From Marinicella litoralis (GTDB taxonomy: Bacteria; Pseudomonadota; Gammaproteobacteria; Xanthomonadales; Marinicellaceae), in assembly GCF_002591915.1 (NCBI RefSeq), contig NZ_NIHB01000001.1, positions 535,805 through 599,804 on the forward strand: a DNA stretch of 64,000 bases, written 5' to 3'. The notes under the pieces were generated by a model. The model worked only from the letters and a program-made list of their open reading frames with translations, had not been told where the DNA came from and did no database searches. Shown piece by piece: positions 27,513 to 37,332 of the stretch; within the stretch, counting starts at the first letter, position 1; each line of letters opens with the position of its first letter. The position numbers were made by a program, and so were the translations under genes.

Positions 27513-28328
27513 TTGCCTGAATTGCCTGAAGTCGAAACCACGGTACGTGGCATTTATCCTTGGTTAATAGATCAGGAAATTACAACCGTGAATGTCTATA
27601 ACGCTGCCATGCGTTGGCCGATACCGCCCGAAGTTAATGATTTGACAGGTGTGCGTATTTGTCATGTTTCCCGAAGGGCAAAATACATATTGATCGAATT
27701 ATCAAACCAAGCGCACTTGATCCTTCACTTAGGTATGTCAGGTGTTATTCGGGTGGTTGATGCCAATGAAAGCCTCTTAAAGCATGATCATTTTGAATTG
27801 GTTTTGTCACACGGAAAGGCACTGCGATTGAATGACCCAAGAAGGTTCGGCTGTGTTTTGATGACCAATCAGCCACTTGATGACCACAAGTTATTAAGCA
27901 AGCTAGGGCCTGAACCTTTGTCTGAACACTTTTCAGGGCGCTGGTTGAAGCAACAGGCAAAAAACAAACAGACCCTGATTAAAAATTTCATCATGAATAA
28001 CCAAGTGGTGGTGGGAGTGGGTAATATTTATGCCGCAGAATCATTGTTTCTGGCTGGCATCAGACCAACCAGAAAAGTGTCGAATATCAGCTTAAAACAA
28101 TACCAACAATTGGCTCAAGTGATTAAAGGTGTTTTACAACAAGCCATTGAAGTCGGTGGCACCACGTTAAAGGATTTTAAGAATATTGATGGTAAACCTG
28201 GGTATTTCAAACAGGAGTTACAAGTCTATGGACGAGCCGGTGAAGCTTGTTATGCTTGTGGAAAATCAATAAAAAGCCTGATCATTGGACAACGTGCCAG
28301 TTGTTATTGCCCAGGCTGCCAAAAATAA
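27513..28328 (+). CDS. mutM: Formamidopyrimidine-DNA glycosylase
   Basis: 271 aa. It removes 8-oxoguanine and nicks the abasic site. The catalytic Pro2-Glu3 follows directly after a TTG start (PELPEVETTVRG), which fixes the start. HLGMSG, NDPRRFG and the C-terminal CX2C...CX2C zinc finger (CYACGKS and CPGCQK) are present. It closes the bactofilin-erpA-nudC run, 17 bp after nudC. Confidence 0.96.
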   Translation: MPELPEVETTVRGIYPWLIDQEITTVNVYNAAMRWPIPPEVNDLTGVRICHVSRRAKYILIELSNQAHLILHLGMSGVIRVVDANESLLKHDHFELVLSHGKALRLNDPRRFGCVLMTNQPLDDHKLLSKLGPEPLSEHFSGRWLKQQAKNKQTLIKNFIMNNQVVVGVGNIYAAESLFLAGIRPTRKVSNISLKQYQQLAQVIKGVLQQAIEVGGTTLKDFKNIDGKPGYFKQELQVYGRAGEACYACGKSIKSLIIGQRASCYCPGCQK

Positions 28329-28482
28329 CCCATCCATTGGGTTAATGATTGTCTGTTCAAAACATTTCAGGGCTTAACCCAATCAGCCAGTCCATTTAAT
28401 CACCGCTTCACTTTAAGCCATCATGCACCTTGAATACCCATTGTGGATTGGTTATCATCAATACAAATAATGGGTGTTACAA

Positions 28483-31248
28483 ATGGTAAGTAGAAGAAGG
28501 TCTATTGCTTGGTGGACAGTGGTCAACGTGACGGTTGCGGTGGTCTACGCGAGTTGTTGTTATATGGCCCAAAAATACATGGTCAGACCCACCTTGTCTG
28601 TTGCCATTTGGCCTGCCGCCGGTTTGGGGATAGGCTTGATCATGGTTTGGGGCAAAAAAATCATACCTGCGTTGGTGATGGGTGAAATAATCAACAGCCT
28701 TGTTTTGTATCAAATTCATTTGGATTTTGGATGGAACAAAATGGCCATGTATGACATGTTGTTGTTGGCCAACAATATCTTCAGACCGTTGTTTGCGGGG
28801 TTTTTGGCTCGTTATGTGATTGGTCCAGAACCCAGGCTGATTCAATTTAAGCAAATCCTCCGGTTTTTTGTCTTTGCAACCATGTTACCTTGCCTGCTTT
28901 CAACCACTATTTTTGTGGTCTTATTGACAGCGGCTGGCCATTACACCACAGATGATTATTTTGTCAAAGGTGGCTTGTGGTATTTGGGGGATTTGATGAG
29001 TGTGTTGATTTTGACACCTGTGGTGATGGCTTTTTTTGCCAAACCCAGAACCATTTGGCGGCCCAGAATCATCAGTGTTGCGCTGCCTGTTTCGGCAGGT
29101 TTTTTAATGGTGTTCGCCTTATTCAATTCTTTTAAGTCATACGAAGAAAATAGAATCAATGAATTGGTTAAAAATCATGCCAGCTACATTGTAAACACAG
29201 CAGAGATTCATTTATTTAGTTACCAAGAGTTGATTCAGTATCTAGAGCAAAGCAGGGACGGGTTGAATCTGGACAGCTATAAAATTGAAATTGATGAGCA
29301 ACAAGGTGATGTATGGGTTAATCGATACACCAGCCAAAATGTATTGACGACCAGGCACCAAAACCTCATCAGTCATGAAACCCTTCAATTAGGTAACAAG
29401 CCCTATAGAATTACCTTCACCCCGACCAATCAATATTTTTCTGAAGAATCATCTTCAAGTTTGTGGTTAACCCTGTTCATTGCGCTGTGTTTCACTGGCT
29501 TTGTCGGGATTGGTATGTTGACACTGACAGGAAGGCATTGGTTAACCGCCAAGGCAGTCAAAGACAGGACCATACAACTCAAGTTGATTAATCAAGAGTT
29601 GAAAGAAAGGAACAACAATTACCAAAGAATCATTGAAAGTCAGCCAGTGATATTTTGGAAGGTTAATTTACAGTTGGACAAAGTGACATTTGTGTCTCAT
29701 GAAGCGGAGTCAATTTTGGGCTACTCAGTCGATGAATGGCTAAATCAGCCTCATTTTTTCAGTAAGATCATTCATCCAGATGACATCAGCTTGGTTAAAG
29801 ACACCATGCACAAGGATTACCAAACAGAGTCAAATGTTGAAGTTGAATATCGGATCAAACACGTCAATGGACAGTACCGGTGGTTCAGAGACGTTTTGCA
29901 CATTCCAGAAGATTTTAATGAGTCGCATGAAGTGATGGGCATGTTGGTTGACATCACTGAAAAAAAGAACGACACAGAAAAAATTCACCATTTGGCATTC
30001 CACGATTATCTGACACAATTGCCCAACAGACAGAAGTTTCAAAATGTGCTGCATGATTTGATTCAATATGGCCAGCAACACAAAAAATATGGCGCCGTTT
30101 TATTCTTAGACATGGACAGGTTCAAAGTGTTGAACGATGCTTTGGGACACCATTTCGGAGATCAGTTGTTACTGAAAATAGCCAATCGCCTGCTGGAATT
30201 TGATGAAGATTTCAAAGTCATGGCCCGGTTTGGTGGTGATGAATTTGTGTTGGCGACAGATTGTGAATATGAGAATGCCAATGATGCAGCAGTGCAAATC
30301 ATCTTGTTGGCAGAACAAATCATCAACCGCTTGGCCGAAGCCTATAACATCAACAAACACCATCATATTTGCACAGTGAGCATGGGCATTTCCTTATATC
30401 CGATTGACAACTCCACCGTGAACGACATCATTCGACAAGCTGATGTGGCCATGTACCGGTCAAAAGAACAAGGTCGAAATCAAGTGACCATGTACCATGA
30501 GAGCATGCAAAAGGACAATGACAAAATGTTGTTCGTTGAACAAGTGCTGCGCAATGCAGTGAGTCATGATAATTTTATTTTAAAATACCAGCCGATTGTA
30601 GACTCTGATCGCAATGTGGTTTGCTTTGAATCGTTGATTCGAATTTACAATGACCAGCAAACCATCTATCCAGATGATTTTATCCCAGTGGCTGAAGATA
30701 CGGATTTGATTCAACAGGTCGGCCGCTGGGTGATCTCACATGCCTGCTTAAAAATCATGGACTGTGAGTACAATATTTCGGTTAATGTCAGCTCCAAACA
30801 ATTCCACCAACAGGGTTTCATTATGTATATAGGTCAGATGATGAAGCGGTTTAACATTGAGGCTGGAAAATTGGTGATTGAATTGACAGAGGGTGTGGTG
30901 GTTGGCAACATCAAAGAAATTCAGTATAAATTCAATCGCCTAAAGGACATGGGTGTGATGATTGCAATTGATGATTTTGGCACGGGTTACTCATCATTGG
31001 AATATTTGCGTCAATTGCCGATTGATTATCTGAAAATTGACAAGAGTTTCGTTTTTGACTTGGGTCATGATGAATCTTCCAGGGTGATCATTGAAACCAT
31101 CATATCGATGGCACAACATTTGAACTTAAAGACGGTGGCAGAAGGGGTGGAAACCGAAGAGCAGTTTAAGGTGCTTAAAGCCATTGGCTGTGACTTATAC
31201 CAAGGCTATTTGTTTGGCAAACCTGGCGATTTAATGAGTTTGCAATAA
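28483..31248 (+). CDS. MASE1-PAS-GGDEF-EAL cyclic-di-GMP enzyme
   Basis: 921 aa from ATG 28483 (GTG 28474 also possible). An N-terminal MASE1 membrane sensor (about 1-205), a second extracytoplasmic stretch (about 215-325) and TM, a PAS domain with PAC (about 375-490), GGDEF (about 505-670) with intact RFGGDEF near 581, and EAL (about 690-921). The EAL motif reads ESL; the other phosphodiesterase residues are present (NVSS, ELTEG, DDFGTGYSSL, KIDKSFV, AEGVE). The protein could therefore make and break c-di-GMP in response to a small-molecule signal. No partner gene is adjacent. Confidence 0.93.
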   Translation: MVSRRRSIAWWTVVNVTVAVVYASCCYMAQKYMVRPTLSVAIWPAAGLGIGLIMVWGKKIIPALVMGEIINSLVLYQIHLDFGWNKMAMYDMLLLANNIFRPLFAGFLARYVIGPEPRLIQFKQILRFFVFATMLPCLLSTTIFVVLLTAAGHYTTDDYFVKGGLWYLGDLMSVLILTPVVMAFFAKPRTIWRPRIISVALPVSAGFLMVFALFNSFKSYEENRINELVKNHASYIVNTAEIHLFSYQELIQYLEQSRDGLNLDSYKIEIDEQQGDVWVNRYTSQNVLTTRHQNLISHETLQLGNKPYRITFTPTNQYFSEESSSSLWLTLFIALCFTGFVGIGMLTLTGRHWLTAKAVKDRTIQLKLINQELKERNNNYQRIIESQPVIFWKVNLQLDKVTFVSHEAESILGYSVDEWLNQPHFFSKIIHPDDISLVKDTMHKDYQTESNVEVEYRIKHVNGQYRWFRDVLHIPEDFNESHEVMGMLVDITEKKNDTEKIHHLAFHDYLTQLPNRQKFQNVLHDLIQYGQQHKKYGAVLFLDMDRFKVLNDALGHHFGDQLLLKIANRLLEFDEDFKVMARFGGDEFVLATDCEYENANDAAVQIILLAEQIINRLAEAYNINKHHHICTVSMGISLYPIDNSTVNDIIRQADVAMYRSKEQGRNQVTMYHESMQKDNDKMLFVEQVLRNAVSHDNFILKYQPIVDSDRNVVCFESLIRIYNDQQTIYPDDFIPVAEDTDLIQQVGRWVISHACLKIMDCEYNISVNVSSKQFHQQGFIMYIGQMMKRFNIEAGKLVIELTEGVVVGNIKEIQYKFNRLKDMGVMIAIDDFGTGYSSLEYLRQLPIDYLKIDKSFVFDLGHDESSRVIIETIISMAQHLNLKTVAEGVETEEQFKVLKAIGCDLYQGYLFGKPGDLMSLQ

Positions 31249-31310
31249 CATGGTTGTCAAACGTCATGCACTTTGGCTATGATGCCCCTGCTTAAAACCG
31301 AATAACTTCA

Positions 31311-33290
31311 TTGCTCAATCCCCAACAAAAAGCGGCTGTTGAAAAAACCGACCAACCCTTGCTGGTACTGGCGGGAGCTGGCTGTGGAAAAACCAGGGTC
31401 ATTACTGAAAAAATGGCACATCTGGTGAATCACAACTACTGTTCTACCGATCGACTTTACGCCATCACATTCACCAACAAAGCCGCCAAAGAAATGAAGC
31501 AGCGGGCGATGAAAATGGTGCAAAATGGTGAATTGCTCAATATATCCACCTTTCATTCATTGGGCTTGCGAATGATGCAACAGGAAATTACCAGTTCCGA
31601 ATACCAAAGGGGTTTCAGTATTTTAGATACTTCCGAATGCCAAAAAGTCATCCAAGCCTTGTTGCCTAAAGGCATCAAAAAAGAATTGTCCAATCAATTA
31701 CAATGGCAAATTTCAGGTTGGAAAAATGCCGCGTTGTATCCAGAACAAGTGGACTCTTCGGTGCCAATGGCAGTTGAAATATACCAACAATATTTGGATT
31801 ATATGGTCAGCATCAATGCGATGGATTTTGATGATTTGATCTTACAGCCTTTGTGGTTGTTGAATCGATCAGAAGCCGTCAGGAATAAATGGCAACAACA
31901 AATTGGTTACCTGATGGTGGATGAGTATCAAGACACCAATACCAGTCAGTATCAGCTGGTTAAAATGTTGATGGGCCACGGCAAGCATTTGACCTGTGTG
32001 GGGGATGATGACCAATCGATTTACGGCTGGCGGGGTGCCCAAATTGAAAACCTACAATTGTTACAAAAGGATTTTCCCTCATTGGCGGTGATTAAGTTGG
32101 AACAAAATTACCGATCAAGCAGCACCATTTTGAATGCGGCCAATGCGGTCATTCAGCACAACCCACATCCGTTTGAGAAGAAAATTTGGAGTGATTTGGG
32201 CCAAGGTGAGACCATCAAGATAACCGCCTACAACAGTGCTGAAGATGAGGCACAACAGTTGGTGACTGACATCAGTTTTCAAAAAAGGGTGAACCTCAAG
32301 AGTTACAGTGACTTTGCCATTCTTTATCGTTCTAATCACCAAGCCAAGTTACTTGAGCAAGAGCTCAGAATCAATAATTTACCCTACCAAATGTCAGGAG
32401 GCAGGTCGTTTTTTGATTACAGCGAGATCAAAGACTTGATGGCATACATTCGATTGCTGTCTAACCCCAAAGACAATTCGGCTTTCTTGCGTTGCATCAA
32501 CACACCGAAAAGAGGGATTGGGATGCAAACCGTGCAACAAATTTCGCAAATTGCCAAAAGAAATGGCAAATGCTTTTTTGAGGCTTGTGCTCAAACCCAA
32601 TTGCTCGGAGATTTAAGTCCTGCTGCACAAGCCAAAATCAAAAACTTTGTGGCCATGATTAAAACCCACCAAAGCATGAAATCATCGGCTGAACACATTG
32701 TAGAATCATTGGTTAAACAAACAGACTACATCAACTGGGTCAACCTTTCTGCCAACAATAAGGTGGCAAAAATAAACAAGGTAAAATTGGTCAGAGATTT
32801 TTTAAAGTGGATTCAAGCCATCAGTTCGAAGCAATTTTTAGCGATGGATGAATTGATGAATTATTTATCATTGCAAAGCAATCAAGACGATGAGGTGGCT
32901 GAGGATTCAATCAAAATGATGACCTTGCATGCCGCCAAGGGTTTGGAGTTTGAACACGTCTATTTGGTGGGGGTTGAAGAAGGTATATTGCCTCATGCCA
33001 ATTCATTGGCAGATTCCGATGATGAGAATGATGCGGTGGAAGAAGAAAGGCGTTTGATGTATGTTGGCATCACCCGTGCCATGCGCCAGCTAAATATTTC
33101 CTACGTCAAAAAACGCAAGAAAAGATACCAAGATGACCCCAATGAAGGGGTCTTCGGCCCCAGCCGCTTCTTGGATGAAATTCCAATGGAGCTAACCAGT
33201 GGTTACCACAGCCAAGACCTTTCTGAAGAAGAGCAGAAACAGAGCAACAAAAAGAATTTTGCTGCACTCAAGGCCATGTTAGGTGATTGA
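31311..33290 (+). CDS. rep: ATP-dependent DNA helicase Rep
   Basis: 659-aa superfamily 1A helicase that clears protein-DNA roadblocks for replication forks. It starts with LNPQQKAAVE after TTG 31311, as in E. coli Rep. Walker A is AGAGCGKTRV; other helicase motifs are AITFTNKAAKEM, VDEYQDTN, GDDDQSIYGWRGA, LEQNYRSS, TLHAAKGLEFEHV and EEERRLMYVGITRA. UvrD is the alternative, but the start, length and motif spacing favour Rep. Confidence 0.92.
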   Translation: MLNPQQKAAVEKTDQPLLVLAGAGCGKTRVITEKMAHLVNHNYCSTDRLYAITFTNKAAKEMKQRAMKMVQNGELLNISTFHSLGLRMMQQEITSSEYQRGFSILDTSECQKVIQALLPKGIKKELSNQLQWQISGWKNAALYPEQVDSSVPMAVEIYQQYLDYMVSINAMDFDDLILQPLWLLNRSEAVRNKWQQQIGYLMVDEYQDTNTSQYQLVKMLMGHGKHLTCVGDDDQSIYGWRGAQIENLQLLQKDFPSLAVIKLEQNYRSSSTILNAANAVIQHNPHPFEKKIWSDLGQGETIKITAYNSAEDEAQQLVTDISFQKRVNLKSYSDFAILYRSNHQAKLLEQELRINNLPYQMSGGRSFFDYSEIKDLMAYIRLLSNPKDNSAFLRCINTPKRGIGMQTVQQISQIAKRNGKCFFEACAQTQLLGDLSPAAQAKIKNFVAMIKTHQSMKSSAEHIVESLVKQTDYINWVNLSANNKVAKINKVKLVRDFLKWIQAISSKQFLAMDELMNYLSLQSNQDDEVAEDSIKMMTLHAAKGLEFEHVYLVGVEEGILPHANSLADSDDENDAVEEERRLMYVGITRAMRQLNISYVKKRKKRYQDDPNEGVFGPSRFLDEIPMELTSGYHSQDLSEEEQKQSNKKNFAALKAMLGD

Positions 33291-33298
33291 GGACAGCG

Positions 33299-33976
33299 TC
33301 AGGGTGTGTTGATCACCTGTGCATCGAATATGGCTTGCCATTGATCAAATAAAAATTGCGGCTTGCTGATTAGATTGATTTTCAGGTCCCCTTTGCGACT
33401 GGCTAAACATTGATTTCCAAAGTCACCGGCCAAGTTTTCATCAGATAAATTGATGCAGGGGTCATTTTCCGCCATTTGGGTCAAAATTTCCGTCAGCTCT
33501 TTGGGATTAATCACATGGGATACTTGCGCTCTTAAAGCATTCGAACAGCCATCGTTTTCAGATTCGCACAGCAGAAAGTCAATTTGACTGGGTGCAACCA
33601 ACAAGGATTCGCGTTGTAAAATCCTGATTTGTTTGGCGGTTTCTTGTCGATAGATAGGATGCGCATAGGCCCACAGTAATAATTGTTTCAGAATTATTTG
33701 TTGGTGCAGGTTGTAATGATGCAGGTTTTTCAACAACACTTGACTGTTGCTGATGACTTCGTAGGGTTTGTCATTGATGGTCAATTGATATAAATTAATG
33801 ATGTTGCGGTTTTTGGTGCTGATTTTCAGTTTATTTCTTTCGGCTTTAATCAAAGGATTGTTTTGCGCGATCAAAGCGGCAATCAGCCGTGTATGATCAA
33901 TTTGTGGCTTGCTTGGTTGGCTACCACAGGCAGACAACAAGATAAATGTAATGACAATTGAAGTAAATTTACGCAT
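33299..33976 (-). CDS. Hypothetical lipoprotein, 225 aa
   Basis: Type II signal peptide with the lipobox LSAC (Cys at about 17). The mature protein has three more Cys residues, two in CESENDGC. No family recognised. It is divergent from the ECF sigma operon and shares its upstream region, so it could be a regulated target or merely a neighbour. Confidence 0.75.
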   Translation of the reverse strand: MRKFTSIVITFILLSACGSQPSKPQIDHTRLIAALIAQNNPLIKAERNKLKISTKNRNIINLYQLTINDKPYEVISNSQVLLKNLHHYNLHQQIILKQLLLWAYAHPIYRQETAKQIRILQRESLLVAPSQIDFLLCESENDGCSNALRAQVSHVINPKELTEILTQMAENDPCINLSDENLAGDFGNQCLASRKGDLKINLISKPQFLFDQWQAIFDAQVINTP

Positions 33977-34054
33977 AAGATTTCTTATAATGAATGATAA
34001 ATTAAATAGAAAGTGACAGCATAAGCGATAAAGTGGGTTTATTTTTTTGAATTA

Positions 34055-34080
34055 TGTAACAAATCATTAAATAAACCGTC
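34055..34080 (+). promoter_or_regulatory. ECF-sigma-type promoter of the sigma operon
   Basis: TGTAAC (34055-34060), a 16-nt spacer and CGTC (34077-34080). This pairing of an AAC -35 with a CGTC -10 is characteristic of ECF promoters (compare B. subtilis SigX/SigM sites). The expected start is about 26 nt before the sigma gene ATG, implying autoregulation. Confidence 0.6.
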
Positions 34081-34112
34081 TTACAAGTTGAAAAGCAAAC
34101 ATAACTGATAGA

Positions 34113-34604
34113 ATGGGCATTTGGTATAGACTACAAGTAAGTAAGAACCAGCACGGATTGTATGCGCTTGCCTATCAAATGTTAGGCAACCAACTTGAAG
34201 CTGAAGATGTTGTACAAGACACCTTTATCAAGTTGTGGCAGCGAAAAGAGCAAGGTGGTGAGTTTGAAAAAGCATGGTTGTATAAGGTAACCCGAAATCA
34301 ATGTTTGGACATCCTTAGGCGACGTAAGCATGCTTATGAGTATCAAATCGCTCAAGCTGTAGGCAGTGATGTATCGCCTTCGGCGAGTGATGAAGTATTG
34401 AATGAAGAGTTATCTGGTGAAATTGGTAAAGCCATCAATCAATTGGAAGAACCTTATAAATCCTTATTGGTGATGCGTGAGGTGAATGGTCTAAGTTACC
34501 AGGTGTTGGCTGATTCTTTGGATTTGAGCTTATCTCAGACCAAAGTTTACTTACATCGAGCCAGAAAACAATTACAAGAAAGTTTGGAAAAAACATATGC
34601 GTGA
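34113..34604 (+). CDS. ECF-family RNA polymerase sigma factor
   Basis: 163 aa. Sigma region 2 is marked by GNQLEAEDVVQDTFIKLWQ and the DNA-melting segment; region 4 ends in LSLSQTKVYLHRARKQLQ with its helix-turn-helix. No region 3 or fused extension. It overlaps the next gene by 8 bp. With the downstream genes it forms a sigma / putative anti-sigma / DUF4252 cassette and carries its own ECF-type promoter. Confidence 0.93.
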   Translation: MGIWYRLQVSKNQHGLYALAYQMLGNQLEAEDVVQDTFIKLWQRKEQGGEFEKAWLYKVTRNQCLDILRRRKHAYEYQIAQAVGSDVSPSASDEVLNEELSGEIGKAINQLEEPYKSLLVMREVNGLSYQVLADSLDLSLSQTKVYLHRARKQLQESLEKTYA

Positions 34605-34962
34605 GCAATCAGTAGAGAAACAAGTCACAGAAGAATTGACAGAATATTTTGAGCAAGCCCGGCAGCTTAAGTGTCCGCCGAGCATGAAGAAAAAGCTATA
34701 CGCTCAAATTGGCATCAATAAATCCTGGTCATGGGTACAGCCTGCGATGGCATTCTCCTTTGTCGCCATCAGTGCCTTGGGTTTGGTTTGGCACAATCAA
34801 AATCAAATCAGACAGTTGGAATTGGCCCAAGCGGAACGAGACATGCAGATCGCTATGCACTATATGCAAAAAATCAGCGAGAAGACCTTAGAAGATACCA
34901 ACACACATGGCATCAAACCTGCCATCATAGTTCCTGTTTCTAAATCCATGGCACAGATTTAG
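34597..34962 (+). CDS. Putative anti-sigma factor (single-pass membrane protein)
   Basis: 121 aa: a cytoplasmic N-terminal helix region (1-45), one transmembrane helix (about 47-66, PAMAFSFVAISALGLVW) and a short periplasmic coiled tail. Overlap with the sigma gene and this topology point to an anti-sigma factor. The zinc-binding HxxxCxxC of ZAS proteins is absent, so the assignment rests on context. Confidence 0.65.
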   Translation: MREQSVEKQVTEELTEYFEQARQLKCPPSMKKKLYAQIGINKSWSWVQPAMAFSFVAISALGLVWHNQNQIRQLELAQAERDMQIAMHYMQKISEKTLEDTNTHGIKPAIIVPVSKSMAQI

Positions 34963-34975
34963 TGGAGATAAAAAA

Positions 34976-35494
34976 ATGAAAAAAGTATTATTGATTACAA
35001 TGACTATCTTGAGCTTTCAGCTGAATGCGCAAAATGTCATGGATAAGTTACAAGGCTTATTGAACACAGAACCCTCGGTGGAAATTAACTTAGGTAAGGC
35101 CATGTTAGGCTTATTAAGCGGCATGACCAGTGAAGAAAAACAAGTTTCTGATGTGATGAAAAACCTCACTGAAATCTCAGTCAGGGTTTATGACTTGGAT
35201 GACAGTGACTTTAAAGGTGATTTGAAACAGATCAAATCTTTCATCAACACCATGGCAGGGGAGATGAAAGCCTTGGGTATGGAACAGTTGGCCGCCATCA
35301 GAGAAGACGACTCTACGGTTTATATCATGGCCGAAATGAGTGACGACAGCATCATGGGTCTTTCGGTGATGTCATTAGATGATGACTCAGAATTGGTGGT
35401 GATTAAAATTGGTGGACAAATCATGTTAAAGGATTTGGCTGGTTTGATGGGTCGTTTTGATGTGGATTTAAACGATTTGGATATTGAACTTTAA
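34976..35494 (+). CDS. Secreted DUF4252 protein
   Basis: 172 aa with a signal peptide cleaved near LNAQN. The mature protein reads like DUF4252: a VRVYD strand, a central helix, and VVIKIGGQIMLKDLAGLMG near the end. DUF4252 genes recur next to ECF sigma/anti-sigma pairs in Bacteroidetes and some gammaproteobacteria. It may be the envelope reporter or target of the sigma factor (inference). Confidence 0.75.
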   Translation: MKKVLLITMTILSFQLNAQNVMDKLQGLLNTEPSVEINLGKAMLGLLSGMTSEEKQVSDVMKNLTEISVRVYDLDDSDFKGDLKQIKSFINTMAGEMKALGMEQLAAIREDDSTVYIMAEMSDDSIMGLSVMSLDDDSELVVIKIGGQIMLKDLAGLMGRFDVDLNDLDIEL

Positions 35495-35534
35495 GATTTA
35501 ACCCCATACAATGCATAAAAAGTGAAAAGTGGGC

Positions 35535-35563
35535 TTTACATTCGCCAGTCGCCACATTAAAAT
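35535..35563 (+). promoter_or_regulatory. Promoter of rpmE2
   Basis: TTTACA (35535-35540), a 17-nt spacer and TAAAAT (35558-35563), 38 bp before ATG 35601. I see no Zur box. Confidence 0.55.
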
Positions 35564-35600
35564 ACGCCGTCTTGTTTGAGACAGAACATTGGAAACAGTT

Positions 35601-35843
35601 ATGAGAAAAGATATTCATCCAGAATACAGAGAAGTGGTATTTCAAGACGCAAGTGCTGATTTTGCATTTTTGACGCGTTCTTGTATACATTCAAAAGAAA
35701 CCATCAAATGGGAAGATGGCAATGAGTATCCGTTAGTTAAAATCGAGATTTCATCAAAATCACATCCATATTATACCGGTCAACAAAAAGTGGCTGATAC
35801 CGGTGGACGTGTTGATCGATTCAAACGCAGATACCAAAGATAA
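35601..35843 (+). CDS. rpmE2: 50S ribosomal protein L31 type B
   Basis: 80 aa from ATG 35601 (MRKDIHPEY); an in-frame TTG at 35589 would add four residues. It lacks the CxxC zinc motif of type A L31 and has the longer type B length, with SCIHS and the C-terminal [12 protein letters not shown]. In many bacteria the zinc-free form replaces the zinc form when zinc is scarce. Without a Zur box here it may be the only L31. An intrinsic terminator follows. Confidence 0.95.
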   Translation: MRKDIHPEYREVVFQDASADFAFLTRSCIHSKETIKWEDGNEYPLVKIEISSKSHPYYTGQQKVADTGGRVDRFKRRYQR

Positions 35844-35870
35844 TACACTTTTCAAAGCTATTCAGAAAAA

Positions 35871-35894
35871 AACCCGACCAGTTCGGGTTTTTTT
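35871..35894 (+). terminator. Intrinsic terminator after rpmE2
   Basis: AACCCGA and TCGGGTT pair over a CCAGT loop, followed by a T-run. Confidence 0.8.
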
Positions 35895-35956
35895 GTATCT
35901 TGAATTAAGCCCACACTACAAACGTTATTAGACTGTGTCATGAGAAGCAAACTGCT

Positions 35957-35985
35957 TTAATTCAATGGCAGTAAAGTGTTAAAAT
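35957..35985 (+). promoter_or_regulatory. Promoter of gltA
   Basis: TTAATT, a 17-nt spacer and TAAAAT (35980-35985), 52 nt before the gltA ATG. A GGAGAG ribosome-binding site precedes the ATG. Confidence 0.4.
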
Positions 35986-36037
35986 GAACGATTGTTTGAA
36001 ACCATAAATATCGAGACCTAAGATTGGAGAGTTGTAA

Positions 36038-37327
36038 ATGAGTGAAGATGTCGTAAAAGTCATTACCCCAGAAGGAAAAACTGCTGAATTACCTGTAATC
36101 AGAGCAGAAATGGGTCCGCCCACATTTGATATCAAAACCTTGCACAAACAAACAGGTTACTTCACCTATGACTCTGGTTTTGCTGCAACAGGCGCGTGTA
36201 AAAGTGACATCACATTTATTGATGGTGGCAAAGGTGTGTTGTTGTATCGTGGTTACCCCATTGAACAATTGGCGGAAAGCAGCAATTTTATGGAAGTCAC
36301 CTATTTGTTAATGAATGGTGAATTACCAGATGCACAACAATACAATGATTTCAATCACTTGATTTCTCGTCACACCATGGTGCATGAAAAGATCAGATCA
36401 TTCATGAAAGGCTTTCAATATGATGCACATCCAATGGCCATGATGATGAGTGTGATTGGTTCTTTTTCAGCCTTCTACCATGATGGAATGAATGTCAATA
36501 ATGCAGAGGACCGCAAAATGGCAGCCATCCGCTTGATTGCCAAAATGCCAACAGTGGCCGCCGCTGTTTATAAAAACTATGTGGGACAACCTTTTATGTA
36601 CCCACAAAATAAATTAGGCTTTACTGATCGTTTACTTCACATGATGTATGGTGTGCCTGCAGAAGATTATGTGATCAGCCCGGTGGCTTCTAAAGCCTTG
36701 GACTTGTTATTTATTCTACATGCAGATCATGAACAAAATGCCAGCACTTCAACGGTCAGATTGGTCGGCTCAACAGGAGCCAATCCATTCGCTTGTATTT
36801 CAGCGGGTATTGCATCGTTATGGGGACCGGCACATGGTGGCGCCAATGAAGCGGTGTTGAATATGTTGGATGAAATTGGTGACGTTTCTCAAATTGATAA
36901 GTATGTCGCCAAAGCCAAAGACAAGAATGATCCGTTTAGATTAATGGGATTTGGTCATCGGGTGTATAAAAACTTTGACCCTCGTGCCACCATCATCAGA
37001 AAAGCCTGTCACGAAGTGCTTGAAGATTTAGGCATAGTTGACCCTCAATTGGAATTGGCCATGCGTTTAGAGGAAATTGCATTGAAGGATGAGTATTTCG
37101 TTTCACGCAAACTTTACCCGAATGTGGATTTTTACTCTGGCATCATATATAAAGCATTAGGAATCCCGGTACAAATGTTTACTGTTATGTTTGCTATAGC
37201 CAGAACAGTTGGTTGGACATCGCAATGGTTGGAGCAATACGAAACACCAGACACTCGAATTGGTAGACCGAGACAAGTTTATGGTGGTGCCAAGACCAGA
37301 GACTATGTGCCACTTAAAAACAGATAA
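36038..37327 (+). CDS. gltA: Citrate synthase (type II)
   Basis: 429 aa, the length of the NADH-regulated hexameric type II enzyme. It condenses oxaloacetate and acetyl-CoA. Catalytic residues are visible: His in [11 protein letters not shown], His in [14 protein letters not shown] and Asp in [14 protein letters not shown]. rsmJ begins 5 bp later, probably in the same transcript. Confidence 0.97.
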   Translation: MSEDVVKVITPEGKTAELPVIRAEMGPPTFDIKTLHKQTGYFTYDSGFAATGACKSDITFIDGGKGVLLYRGYPIEQLAESSNFMEVTYLLMNGELPDAQQYNDFNHLISRHTMVHEKIRSFMKGFQYDAHPMAMMMSVIGSFSAFYHDGMNVNNAEDRKMAAIRLIAKMPTVAAAVYKNYVGQPFMYPQNKLGFTDRLLHMMYGVPAEDYVISPVASKALDLLFILHADHEQNASTSTVRLVGSTGANPFACISAGIASLWGPAHGGANEAVLNMLDEIGDVSQIDKYVAKAKDKNDPFRLMGFGHRVYKNFDPRATIIRKACHEVLEDLGIVDPQLELAMRLEEIALKDEYFVSRKLYPNVDFYSGIIYKALGIPVQMFTVMFAIARTVGWTSQWLEQYETPDTRIGRPRQVYGGAKTRDYVPLKNR

Positions 37328-37332
37328 GTCAG

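Noticed and set aside
28324-28342. Hairpin AACCC...GGGTT after mutM as a terminator
   Set aside because: The stem is short and no T-run follows.
34976-35494. DUF4252 product as a Cys-based redox sensor
   Set aside because: The mature protein contains no cysteine.
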